This document shows positions 56,069-64,000 of a stretch of 64,000 nucleotides of DNA, one piece after another. The position numbers were made by a program, and so were the translations under genes. The notes under the pieces were generated by a model, which worked only from the letters and a program-made list of their open reading frames with translations, was not told the origin of the DNA and made no database searches. This stretch comes from Shewanella xiamenensis. GTDB lineage: Bacteria > Pseudomonadota > Gammaproteobacteria > Enterobacterales > Shewanellaceae. The stretch is taken from positions 248,001 through 312,000 of the forward strand of contig NZ_BMOP01000003.1 in NCBI RefSeq assembly GCF_014647135.1. The letters run 5' to 3'. Positions within the stretch are counted from its first letter, which is position 1; every line of letters starts with the position of its first letter.

Positions 56069-57709
56069 ATGGAACCAGCTATCCTCATTATCACTCTTAT
56101 TTGCGGCATGCTCGTTAGCCGTATAGGACTGCCCCCACTCATCGGCTACTTAGTGGCGGGCTTTGTACTCTTTGTATTAGGTATTGAAAAAGAAAGCCTG
56201 CCACTGCTGCAAGAACTCGCCAATTTAGGGGTTACGCTACTGCTGTTTGCGATTGGTTTAAAACTCGATATTCGCAGTCTATTTAAGGCTGAAGTGTGGG
56301 CGGGGTCGAGTGTGCATTTGATGCTATCGATCCTAGTATTCGTCCCTATTCTCAAAATATTAGGGTTATTAGGATTATCTCAGCTTACCAGTTTAGGGAT
56401 TGAGCAGTTAACCTTACTGGCATTTGCGTTAAGCTTCTCCAGTACCGTTTTTGCGGTAAAGGTCTTAGAAGATAAAGGGGATATGCAATCCCTGTATGGC
56501 CGTGTTGCTATTGGTATCCTGATTATGCAGGATATTTTTGCCGTACTCTTTTTAACCATTTCTAAGGGCGATGTGCCTTCGGTGTGGGCATTTGCGTTAT
56601 TGTTATTACCTCTGGCCAAACCACTGATTTATAAAGCCTTTGACCGTGTTGGCCACGGTGAATTATTAGTGCTATTTGGATTAGTAATGGCACTGGTTGT
56701 CGGCGCTTGGTTATTTGAATCCGTTGGCTTAAAACCGGATCTCGGCGCATTAGTTATTGGTATTCTGCTCGCAGGACATAAAAAAGCCTCTGAGCTGGCT
56801 AAATCATTGTTCTATTTTAAAGAACTCTTTCTTGTCGCCTTCTTCTTAACCATTGGTCTCAATGGCTTACCCACGATTTCGGATATCGTGCTGGCTACAT
56901 TATTAGTACTGTTAGTACCGCTAAAAATCCTATTGTTTGTCTATATTCTTACTCGCTTTAAATTACGTTCGCGCACCTCGATGTTAGGTTCCTTTAACCT
57001 AGGTAACTTCTCCGAGTTTGGTCTGATCGTCGCTGCGGTTGCCACCAGCAAAGGCTGGCTACCGTCACAATGGTTGGTGATTATTGCCGTGGCCTTAAGC
57101 TTTAGCTTTTTATTAGCAGCGCCGCTCAATGCTACGGTCGGAAATATTTATCAACGCTTCCAACAGCGACTCGTTAGGTTAGAAAAACGCCCATTGCACC
57201 CAGAAGATCGCCCCATTGCCATTGGTAATCCACGCTTTTTAATCCTAGGGATGGGGCGTATCGGTAGTGGAGCCTACGATGAACTGCGTGCCCGATTCGA
57301 CGGTGAGATCCTCGGGATTGAGCATAAGCAAGACCTGGTCGATTTACACCGCGCTAAAGGCCGTAATGTAGTGCAAGGGGACGCTTCCGATACCGACTTT
57401 TGGGAGAAGCTTGATAAAGCGCCCAATCTTGAGTTAGTGCTGCTGGCAATGCCGCATCATGCGGGGAATCTCTTCGCTGTTGAGCAACTTAAGAAGCTGA
57501 ATTATCAAGGTAAACTGAGCGCAATCGTACAATATGGAGAAGATGCCGCATCACTCAGAAGTTCTGGTGTGCACAGCGTTTACAATCTATACGAAGCGGC
57601 GGGTGCGGGTTTTGTCGACCATGTGGTTCATGAGTTACTACCAGACTCTGAAACGAAGGCAGTTGCCGACCTAGACGATGACAACAAACAACATTCTGCC
57701 GCGGTTTAA
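56069..57709 (+). CDS. CPA2-family cation:proton antiporter with RCK domain
   Basis: 546 aa from ATG 56069 (GGAG 5 nt upstream). The first 370 residues are about 12 membrane helices of the KefB/YbaL type, with LIGYLVAGFVLFVLGIE at helix 2 and SSTVFAVKVLED, GRVAIGILIMQDIFAVLFL. Residues 390-520 are a TrkA-N/RCK domain with a nucleotide-binding GMGRIGSGAYDEL. It exchanges K+ or Na+ for H+ and may be gated by NAD(H). Single gene. Confidence 0.9.
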   Translation: MEPAILIITLICGMLVSRIGLPPLIGYLVAGFVLFVLGIEKESLPLLQELANLGVTLLLFAIGLKLDIRSLFKAEVWAGSSVHLMLSILVFVPILKILGLLGLSQLTSLGIEQLTLLAFALSFSSTVFAVKVLEDKGDMQSLYGRVAIGILIMQDIFAVLFLTISKGDVPSVWAFALLLLPLAKPLIYKAFDRVGHGELLVLFGLVMALVVGAWLFESVGLKPDLGALVIGILLAGHKKASELAKSLFYFKELFLVAFFLTIGLNGLPTISDIVLATLLVLLVPLKILLFVYILTRFKLRSRTSMLGSFNLGNFSEFGLIVAAVATSKGWLPSQWLVIIAVALSFSFLLAAPLNATVGNIYQRFQQRLVRLEKRPLHPEDRPIAIGNPRFLILGMGRIGSGAYDELRARFDGEILGIEHKQDLVDLHRAKGRNVVQGDASDTDFWEKLDKAPNLELVLLAMPHHAGNLFAVEQLKKLNYQGKLSAIVQYGEDAASLRSSGVHSVYNLYEAAGAGFVDHVVHELLPDSETKAVADLDDDNKQHSAAV

Positions 57710-57760
57710 GGCGTGTTTACGTTTGTTATCATGAATAAAACTCATCCTATTTAGGTTAAA

Positions 57761-57793
57761 AATGACTCAGGAAAGGGATTAACCTGAGTCATT
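57761..57793. terminator. Hairpin after the antiporter gene
   Basis: AATGACTCAGG (57761-57771) and CCTGAGTCATT (57783-57793) are perfect 11-bp arms. The T-run on the plus side is poor, so it is weakly supported as a terminator. Confidence 0.45.
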
Positions 57794-58007
57794 ACCTCAC
57801 CCGATAAAACCTATCAAAACCACTAAAAATCAATCACCTTAACGCACTTACACACGCTCAAACATTGCGGCGTTTTTGACTATCGGTTTTCTCTGACAAG
57901 CTTATCGTCAATGCCATAGAAAATCTCAGTTACATCGCCGACTTAGTCGTGATATAAATCGAAGACAAGAACGAAATTAGCCCAGCTTTTTTGGAAGTCT
58001 TCTCAGC

Positions 58008-59153
58008 ATGTCGAACCCTGCGCAGCGCGCCACCAAGTTATTTGTCCAAACCTTTGGCACTAAAGCCGATGATTTATATCAAGCCCCAGGTCGAGTAAAT
58101 CTGATCGGTGAATACACGGATTACAACGACGGCTTTGTTTTGCCTGCCGCCATTAATTTTCATACGGTGATTGCCGTTAAACGCCGTGAAGACAACAAGT
58201 TTCGCGCCGTTGCTGATGCCTTTCCCGGGCAAATTAAAGAATGGACCTTCGGCAAAGAAACCGAAATCCATCCCGAGGACGGTTGGGTAAATTATTTAAA
58301 AGGGTTCACCGCGGCGATGGCCAACACAGGGCTCATTGCCAAGGGCTTAGATTTAGCCGTGGTAGGCGATGTACCGCTCGCAGCAGGATTATCTTCCTCT
58401 GGCGCCTTGGTCGTCGCCTTTGGCACAGCCATTAGTGACAGCAGCCAATTGCATCTCTCACCGATGGCAGTGGCACAATTGGCCCAACGTGGCGAATATC
58501 GGTACGTCGCATCGGCTTGCAGCATTATGGATCACATGGTTTGCGCTATGGGCGAGCCGGATCATGCCCTGCTCATCGACTGCCTTGACCTTGATAGCGA
58601 AGCGATTGCAATCCCTGAGAATCTCAGCCTGATCATCATTGATGCGCATATTGAGAAACAACGATTAGCGGCAATTAGCCAGCAGCGACGTGAGGAATGC
58701 GCCCAAGCTGCCGAATTTTTTGGTTTAGACGCTCTGCGCCATCTTGAACTGCGTCAGCTTGAAAGTGCCAAGGATAAATTGGATGAAACCCTTTATCGCC
58801 GCGCCAAACACGTAGTCACCGAGAATAAACGCACTCAGAGTGCAGCTCGGGCACTAGAGCAAAATAATATTTCTAAATTCAGCCTATTAATGGCTCAGTC
58901 TCATCAATCACTGCGAGATGATTTTGAGGTAACACTGCCTGAATTTGACACTTTGGTGGATATTGTTAGCCAAGTGATTGGCGAACGCGGTGGCATACGC
59001 ATGACCGATGGCTGCGTGGTCGCGCTCGTCGACCATGAGCTTACCGATGCGGTAGTTTCTGCGGTCGAACAGACATTTTTCGAGCAAACAGGGATAGATG
59101 CAACCGTTTATCTCTGTTCAGCAAGTGCTGGCGCGGGCCGTATCGACAGCTAA
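58008..59153 (+). CDS. galK: Galactokinase
   Basis: 381 aa of the GHMP kinase family, which phosphorylates D-galactose at C1 in the Leloir pathway. The galactokinase signature GRVNLIGEYTDYN is at residues 28-40. The ATP loop is PLAAGLSSSGALVVAF, and the third GHMP motif is near LCSASAGAGRID at the C-terminus. The next gene is the mutarotase galM; galE and galT are not in the window. Confidence 0.95.
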   Translation: MSNPAQRATKLFVQTFGTKADDLYQAPGRVNLIGEYTDYNDGFVLPAAINFHTVIAVKRREDNKFRAVADAFPGQIKEWTFGKETEIHPEDGWVNYLKGFTAAMANTGLIAKGLDLAVVGDVPLAAGLSSSGALVVAFGTAISDSSQLHLSPMAVAQLAQRGEYRYVASACSIMDHMVCAMGEPDHALLIDCLDLDSEAIAIPENLSLIIIDAHIEKQRLAAISQQRREECAQAAEFFGLDALRHLELRQLESAKDKLDETLYRRAKHVVTENKRTQSAARALEQNNISKFSLLMAQSHQSLRDDFEVTLPEFDTLVDIVSQVIGERGGIRMTDGCVVALVDHELTDAVVSAVEQTFFEQTGIDATVYLCSASAGAGRIDS

Positions 59154-59294
59154 ACACTTAATTGCACCTGCTAACTCTCCCCACGAATACCATACGAATT
59201 CAACCATGAATTGTGTGGTATTTGTTGTTTTTAAGAGGCAAAATCAAACGGTTAAATAATCTACGGTAGGCATTTTGACATTGAGGGAAACTAA

Positions 59295-60326
59295 ATGGTG
59301 CGTTTCAGTGTATTAGATCCTTGGACCGATCCCCGCGGCGGCGAAATTGAACGCGTGCGGATAGACAATGGCATCATCGCCTTGGAAGTGCTCAGTTTAG
59401 GCGGCATTATTCGCGCGCTTTGGACGCCCGATAAACAGGGCGAGCGCGCCAATATCGTTCTAGGCTGCGACAGTGCCGAAGATTACCTGACTCAAAATGC
59501 CCACCTTGGCGCCATTGCAGGCCGCTTTGCCAATCGTATAGCCCTTGGCAAGCTGCAATATCAAGGGCAAACCTATCAACTGAATATCAATCAGGCTAGC
59601 AACTGCTTACATGGTGGCCGCGAAGGTTTTAACAGAAAGAACTGGCACTTAGGCCCGCTTCCCGATGGGGTAAGATTAACCTTAGTGAGTCCAGATGGCG
59701 ATATGGGCTTCCCCGGTAATTGCACGGTGCAATTAGACTATCGCCTTGCCGCCAATAATCTCTATGTAGAAATGCTGGCCTCCATAGATAAACCTTGTCC
59801 AGTGAGCCTGACGCAGCACAGCTATTTTAATCTGGATGGTACGAGCAATAATTATCAGCACCAGATACAAATCGATGCGACACGCTATTTGACGATGAAT
59901 GAAGTCGGCATCCCGACAGGAATTGCTGAGGTTAAAGATAGTATTTTCGATTTAACTCAAAGTGTTTCCCTTGGCGAAAAACTTCACGCTCCCGAACTAA
60001 CAAGCACCCAAGGTTATGATCATTGCTATTTGATGGATAACCCCGATGGTTCACTACGCCGCTTTGGTTGTTTAAGCAGTCCTGTCAGCGGCCGCGCCAT
60101 GACGGTATTTACCAATCAGCCTGGCGTACAACTCTACTGCGCTAACTTTTTAGCGGGAACCGTGGGACGAAACCAACAAAGTTTGCACCAACATCAGGGC
60201 GTGTGTATTGAACCGCAAAAGCTGCCTGACTCGCCCAATCAACCGCAATTGGGTGATGATGCCTGGTTAGTACCAGGGAAAATCTATCATCATATTAGTC
60301 GATATCAATTTGATATTGTTGACTAA
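59295..60326 (+). CDS. galM: Aldose 1-epimerase (mutarotase)
   Basis: 343 aa. It interconverts alpha and beta hexoses to supply alpha-galactose for GalK. Motifs in order: GGIIRALWTPD, LGAIAGRFANRI (substrate-binding Asn/Arg), NCLHGGREGFNRKNW (catalytic His), SLTQHSYFNLDGT (second His), GYDHCYLMD and CIEPQKLPDSPNQ (catalytic Glu). Standard length. It is 140 bp downstream of galK on the same strand. Confidence 0.94.
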   Translation: MVRFSVLDPWTDPRGGEIERVRIDNGIIALEVLSLGGIIRALWTPDKQGERANIVLGCDSAEDYLTQNAHLGAIAGRFANRIALGKLQYQGQTYQLNINQASNCLHGGREGFNRKNWHLGPLPDGVRLTLVSPDGDMGFPGNCTVQLDYRLAANNLYVEMLASIDKPCPVSLTQHSYFNLDGTSNNYQHQIQIDATRYLTMNEVGIPTGIAEVKDSIFDLTQSVSLGEKLHAPELTSTQGYDHCYLMDNPDGSLRRFGCLSSPVSGRAMTVFTNQPGVQLYCANFLAGTVGRNQQSLHQHQGVCIEPQKLPDSPNQPQLGDDAWLVPGKIYHHISRYQFDIVD

Positions 60327-60427
60327 AGTTGAAATGAACATCTGTAGGAATTAAAAAGAAAGGCTGGTAAGGAATAAAGTCGTTTCATTCCTTACCTTTA
60401 TCCAATGTTGCCGAAGCAAATTGGATA

Positions 60428-60832
60428 TTAATCGTCGAAATCATCGCCCCAATCTTCATCGAAATCAGCACCAATTGCATCGGTTTCGATTTCAGGCTCA
60501 ACCTCAGGTTTAGCCTTACGTACTGGGCCAGAATCCTTAACGTTGTTCAGATCAATACGAGCTTGATGCTTGCTCATAAATTGAGCGCGAGCCGCTTTCC
60601 ATGCACCGCTAAACTTAGCCTCAGCAGCTTTTAATGCGGCCTCATCTAAGTCGTATAGGTTCACTTTTACTATGTCTTCTACATACTCAACAATGGCATC
60701 ACGGTCGGTATTGTAGAGGTAAATTCGTCCAGGGGAAGCCTCTGGCAGCTGGTTGTCGTGGACGACAATCGCATTGCCCTTCGATGTTCTCAGCTCACCA
60801 TACCAAACCTGTTTCTTTGCTGTGTTATACAT
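60428..60832 (-). CDS. Hypothetical protein with acidic tail
   Basis: 134 aa from ATG 60832, with AAGGG 10 nt upstream. Residues 1-60 are beta-rich (QVWYGELRTSKGNAIVVHD, GRIYLYNTDRDAIVEYVE), then a helical stretch (LDEAALKAAEAKFSGAWKAA), and a C-terminal tail dense in Asp/Glu (FDEDWGDDFDD). Such tails occur in proteins that bind basic or nucleic-acid-associated partners. I do not know the family. It is convergent with galM. Confidence 0.65.
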   Translation of the reverse strand: MYNTAKKQVWYGELRTSKGNAIVVHDNQLPEASPGRIYLYNTDRDAIVEYVEDIVKVNLYDLDEAALKAAEAKFSGAWKAARAQFMSKHQARIDLNNVKDSGPVRKAKPEVEPEIETDAIGADFDEDWGDDFDD

Positions 60833-61153
60833 ATATGCCAATACCCTTAAATCAACACATACACTATGAGTTTTTTAGTCTGAATAAGCGAAGCGACGCT
60901 TGCTTTGATCCACGAATAGCGCCGGAAAGTCTCTGACGTTTTCAACTGGGTATTTTTACAGAATATTTTCGATAATCAATGCCTCAAACCATGAAATTTT
61001 CACTTATTACGCATTAATTTCGGCCAAAGTCTCTAAAAAAATTTGTCACTAACGACTTTAGTCTAAAAAAACATCACATCAAGTTTTAATTATGCACCTA
61101 TAACCATTAAATTATTGAAGCGATAAGAGGTTACAACTTGTAGCTGAGTTAAT
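60833..61153. other. 320-bp gap, nothing definite
   Basis: Spacer between the acidic-tail gene and the quinone-oxidoreductase gene, both on the minus strand. It is AT-rich, with runs of A and T but no clear hairpin or coding frame. Confidence 0.4.
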
Positions 61154-62152
61154 TCAAAATGTTAATACCACTTTGCCCCTATGTTCGCCCGACTGCATTA
61201 ATCTATGGGCCTTAGGCGCATCGTTCAATGGGTACGTTGCAAAAATATGCGGCACGATTTGCTGGCTATCAAGTAATGGCCAAACACGTTCGTGTAATTG
61301 CCTTGCGATTTCAGCTTTGGCTTCAACCGTTTGTGGTCTTAGGGTTGAACCTGTCCAGACAATTCGCTTAGCCATCAGCTGGAGAATATTAACCTCAGCT
61401 TTAGGACTACGTTGAGTTGAGACCGACACCATACGCCCATCCAACGCGAGAGCTTGCAAATTGAGGTTAATAAAATCGCCACCCGCGATATCAAATACCA
61501 CATTAACGCCTTTACCCTGCGTAAAGCTCATGATTTCTTCGACAAAATTCTGAGTGTTGTAATTGACAACAAGATGGGCACCTAATCCTGAGCAATAGTC
61601 GCGCTTTTCATCCTGCCCAGTAGTCGCAATCACTTGCGCACCAAGACGATTCGCCAGCGCAATCGCCGTACTGCCAATGCCACCAGAGCCACCGTGTATC
61701 AAAACGGTTTCGCCAGCCTTGAGTCCGGCGCGCATAAATAAGTTACCCCAAACGGTAAAAAAGGTTTCAGGTAACGCGGCAGCTTGCACCATGGAAAATC
61801 CCTTTGGAATCGGCAAACAATGAGCGGCATAGGTCAAGGTGTATTCGCCATAACCGCCACCAGGGACTAAAGCACAAACCTTATCCCCCAGTTGCCATTG
61901 AGTCACGCCTTCACCTATGGCGCAAATTTCACCAGCCACTTCAAGCCCTAAAATTAACGATGCTCCGGGTGGCGGCGGATAGGCTCCAGCCCTTTGCTTG
62001 AGATCCGGCCCATTCACCCCAGCCGCACTTACTCGAATAAGAACTTGTCCGGCCCCGACAACCGGTAAGGGTGAACGGGAAAGTTGCATTACCTCTGGCG
62101 CACCGGATTGTTCAATATGTATATGGGCATAATCTTTTGGTAAATCTGACAT
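61154..62152 (-). CDS. Zinc-free alcohol dehydrogenase / NAD(P)H quinone oxidoreductase (PIG3-like)
   Basis: 332 aa from ATG 62152 with AAGGAG 6 nt upstream. GroES-like N-terminus (GQVLIRVSAAGVNGPDLKQR), then Rossmann GGSGGIGSTAIALANRLGA. The lack of the zinc-binding Cys/His set, and the NGPDLKQRAGAYPPPPGAS and LGLEVAGEICAIGEGV motifs, fit the PIG3 (TP53I3) group of one-electron quinone reductases. Substrate not certain. Single gene. Confidence 0.88.
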   Translation of the reverse strand: MSDLPKDYAHIHIEQSGAPEVMQLSRSPLPVVGAGQVLIRVSAAGVNGPDLKQRAGAYPPPPGASLILGLEVAGEICAIGEGVTQWQLGDKVCALVPGGGYGEYTLTYAAHCLPIPKGFSMVQAAALPETFFTVWGNLFMRAGLKAGETVLIHGGSGGIGSTAIALANRLGAQVIATTGQDEKRDYCSGLGAHLVVNYNTQNFVEEIMSFTQGKGVNVVFDIAGGDFINLNLQALALDGRMVSVSTQRSPKAEVNILQLMAKRIVWTGSTLRPQTVEAKAEIARQLHERVWPLLDSQQIVPHIFATYPLNDAPKAHRLMQSGEHRGKVVLTF

Positions 62153-62601
62153 AGCTAACTCCTTGTACAACTTTGGGATTTCGGCTTATCGCTGCAAACA
62201 TAGCGGCATCATACTCAGGTTAAAACATATTAACCCAAACAATGTTGGAATGAACTTTGTTGACCGTTAGCGAGGTAACAAAAGGACGCCAGCAACTTGA
62301 ATGAAACGATGCCACATTAAAACAATTGCCGTCTACATTACCAATCTTTATTAACCGCACGATAGTTCAATAAAAAATACAATAAAAACATAACGATAAA
62401 AACTATGTGAAAAAATTGTAAATTTTTATCGATTTATATTGGATATTTTATGCAATTTATTTCATGATATTTCGGCGCTAACTGAATTAGACAAGCATTA
62501 AATTCAGTTGGACCAATGAGGTCCGAGGTTAATTGCTGTAATACATCGGATAACGCCCAAGGAAGATCTGCTTTGCAGATAAAAATAACTATGGATACAC
62601 C
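62153..62601. other. Divergent upstream region of the collagenase gene
   Basis: About 450 bp, strongly AT-rich in 62330-62480. It must contain promoters for both flanking genes. No RNA gene or repeat was seen. Confidence 0.4.
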
Positions 62602-64000
62602 ATGAAACAGACCCTACTTTTCGCGGCTATTAGCTTAGCCATCGCTACACCCTCGCTCGCCCATAACCATTCACAACAAGATCCAAACCATTCAATACAA
62701 GCGAAAAACACAGCAATCCCTAGTGCGCTAGCACCGTTAGCTTCGCCGTCAGCGCCACTCAATTTTGATGTAAGCCATCGGCCGTTATTACCCAGCAACA
62801 ACTTGATAGCCTCCCCAAACGAGCCGACACACTCTGAGTACCTCGATGCACATTCTGCACAACAGCAGGCGTTGATCGAGAACTCTCCGAGATCAAAAGT
62901 CAGCCGCTTTGCCGCCAATGCCGACTGTAGTAACTTTGTTGGTAAATCGGGCCAAGCCCTGTTAGATGAGCTAACACAGTCCACGCCACAGTGTGTCGGT
63001 AAGCTATTTAATCTCAAGGGAAGCGACGCAAGCAGCGTATTTAGTGAGGCGAATGTATCCACAGTTGCTAATGCGATTGCGGCCAAGGCGCCCCAATACA
63101 CTGGCGTGGATAACCAAGGCATTGAGTCACATATTTACTTTGTACGCGCCGCGCTTTATGTGCAGTTTTACAATCCCAGCGACGTACCCGCCTACAGCAG
63201 CGCGGTAAAAAACAATTTAAAATCAGCGCTTAATGCACTTTTTGCCAATAACGCGATTTGGACACTCTCCGATGCCAATGCAAGCGTGCTCAAAGAAGCA
63301 CTGATCCTGATTGATTCGGCTGAACTGGGGGCCGATTTTAACTTTGTCACCCTCAAAGTGCTTAATGACTACAACAGCACATGGCAAGCCAGCTTTGCAA
63401 TGAATGCGGCCGCCAATACCGTATTTACCACCTTATTCCGCGCCCAGTGGAATACTGACATGCAGGCACTGTTTGCCCGAGATCATGCCATTTTAGATGC
63501 GCTCAACCAGTTCCAACTTAACCATAGGGACTTACTCGGCACCAATGCTGAATATGTTTTAGTCAATGCTGTCAGAGAGTTATCTAGACTGTACTACATT
63601 GATGCCATGCGCCCTAAAGTGACCCAATTGGTCAAAAATATCTTAAATAGCACCAGCAAAAATGATCCCAGTAAGGTGCTGTGGTTTGCTGCCGCCGAGA
63701 TGGCAGATTACTACGATCGCAGCAACTGTAATGCTTATCAGATCTGTGGTTTCAAGGCGCAATTAGCCGCCGATAGCTTACCGTTCAATTGGAAATGCTC
63801 CGACAGCCTCAAGATCCGCGCCCAAGATCTTTACCAAGATCAAGCTAAATGGGCATGCGGAGTATTAAGTCAGCAAGAAAGCCATTTCCACACGATACTC
63901 GAAACCGGAATGCAGGCGGTCGCACAGGATAACAATGATGATTTAGAACTGGTGATTTTTGGCAGCTCGTCAGAATATCAATCCCTTGCCAACAGCATTT
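62602..64000 (+). CDS. Microbial collagenase, peptidase family M9 (partial, N-terminal part)
   Basis: Starts ATG 62602 and continues without a stop to the window edge, so 466 residues are visible. The signal peptide ends at about residue 20 (ATPSLAH). A pro-region of about 85 residues follows. Then comes the M9 N-terminal activator domain: DCSNFVGKSGQALLDELTQ, LFNLKGSDASSVFSE and VEYVLVNAVRELSRLYY-like helices. The catalytic HEXXH domain lies beyond the edge, so its integrity is not known. Secreted enzyme degrading collagen, typical of Vibrio and Shewanella. Confidence 0.85.
   Translation, partial: MKQTLLFAAISLAIATPSLAHNHSQQDPNHSIQAKNTAIPSALAPLASPSAPLNFDVSHRPLLPSNNLIASPNEPTHSEYLDAHSAQQQALIENSPRSKVSRFAANADCSNFVGKSGQALLDELTQSTPQCVGKLFNLKGSDASSVFSEANVSTVANAIAAKAPQYTGVDNQGIESHIYFVRAALYVQFYNPSDVPAYSSAVKNNLKSALNALFANNAIWTLSDANASVLKEALILIDSAELGADFNFVTLKVLNDYNSTWQASFAMNAAANTVFTTLFRAQWNTDMQALFARDHAILDALNQFQLNHRDLLGTNAEYVLVNAVRELSRLYYIDAMRPKVTQLVKNILNSTSKNDPSKVLWFAAAEMADYYDRSNCNAYQICGFKAQLAADSLPFNWKCSDSLKIRAQDLYQDQAKWACGVLSQQESHFHTILETGMQAVAQDNNDDLELVIFGSSSEYQSLANSI

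Overview
The window reads as chromosome of a Shewanella-type gammaproteobacterium. The protein sequences (AroG, GroESL, DsbD, KatG, AmtB/GlnK, FxsA, DUF2999, DUF5610, a SoxC/SorA-like sulfite dehydrogenase with several c-type cytochromes) look like that genus, and base composition is moderate except for one AT-rich gene. Identity is judged from recognition only; no search was run.

Layout. 0-12 kb: partial glutathione S-transferase, ferredoxin-NADP reductase, a DUF5610 protein, a histidine phosphatase, an FMN-binding glutamate-synthase-like protein, two small unknowns, an Atm1-type ABC exporter, DAHP synthase AroG, a TPR/transglutaminase-like lipoprotein, and the nitrogen-sensing pair glnK-amtB with an NtrC-like palindrome upstream. 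12-23.5 kb: isochorismatase-like hydrolase, exported unknowns, a LysE exporter beside an AraC regulator, a TonB receptor, a periplasmic solute-binding protein, a PadR/membrane-protein pair with a tandem 21-bp operator candidate, and a cold-shock/excalibur fusion followed by a 50-aa membrane protein and a thioredoxin. 23.7-25.2 kb: a RAYT (Y1 HUH transposase), a deleted relative and a REP-like multi-hairpin palindrome. 25.5-37.7 kb: NifX-like/DUF134 pair, ModF, an exported KatG, a haem-type TonB receptor, and a four-gene sulfite dehydrogenase/cytochrome c operon.

37.9-43.7 kb is the accessory part. It holds a NYN/OST-HTH protein, an AT-rich gene for a 758-aa NACHT NTPase with a probable Mrr-like nuclease-fold N-terminus (a candidate anti-phage protein), an antitoxin hicB that has lost its C-terminus and partner, and a hipBA locus whose hipA is cut to about 48 codons. 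Three copies of a dispersed repeat and several copies of a short motif containing GATGGGAC separate these genes. hipB is preceded by four GTGTA-N6-TACAC sites spaced 50-51 bp apart, and part of that array is duplicated near hicB.

43.9-64 kb returns to core genes: groESL with a sigma-32-like promoter, a MATE exporter, a LysR regulator divergent from an RND efflux pair, fxsA, cutA-dsbD, a CPA2 antiporter, galK and galM, a quinone-oxidoreductase-like protein, and the start of an M9 collagenase cut by the window edge. No rRNA, tRNA or CRISPR array was seen.
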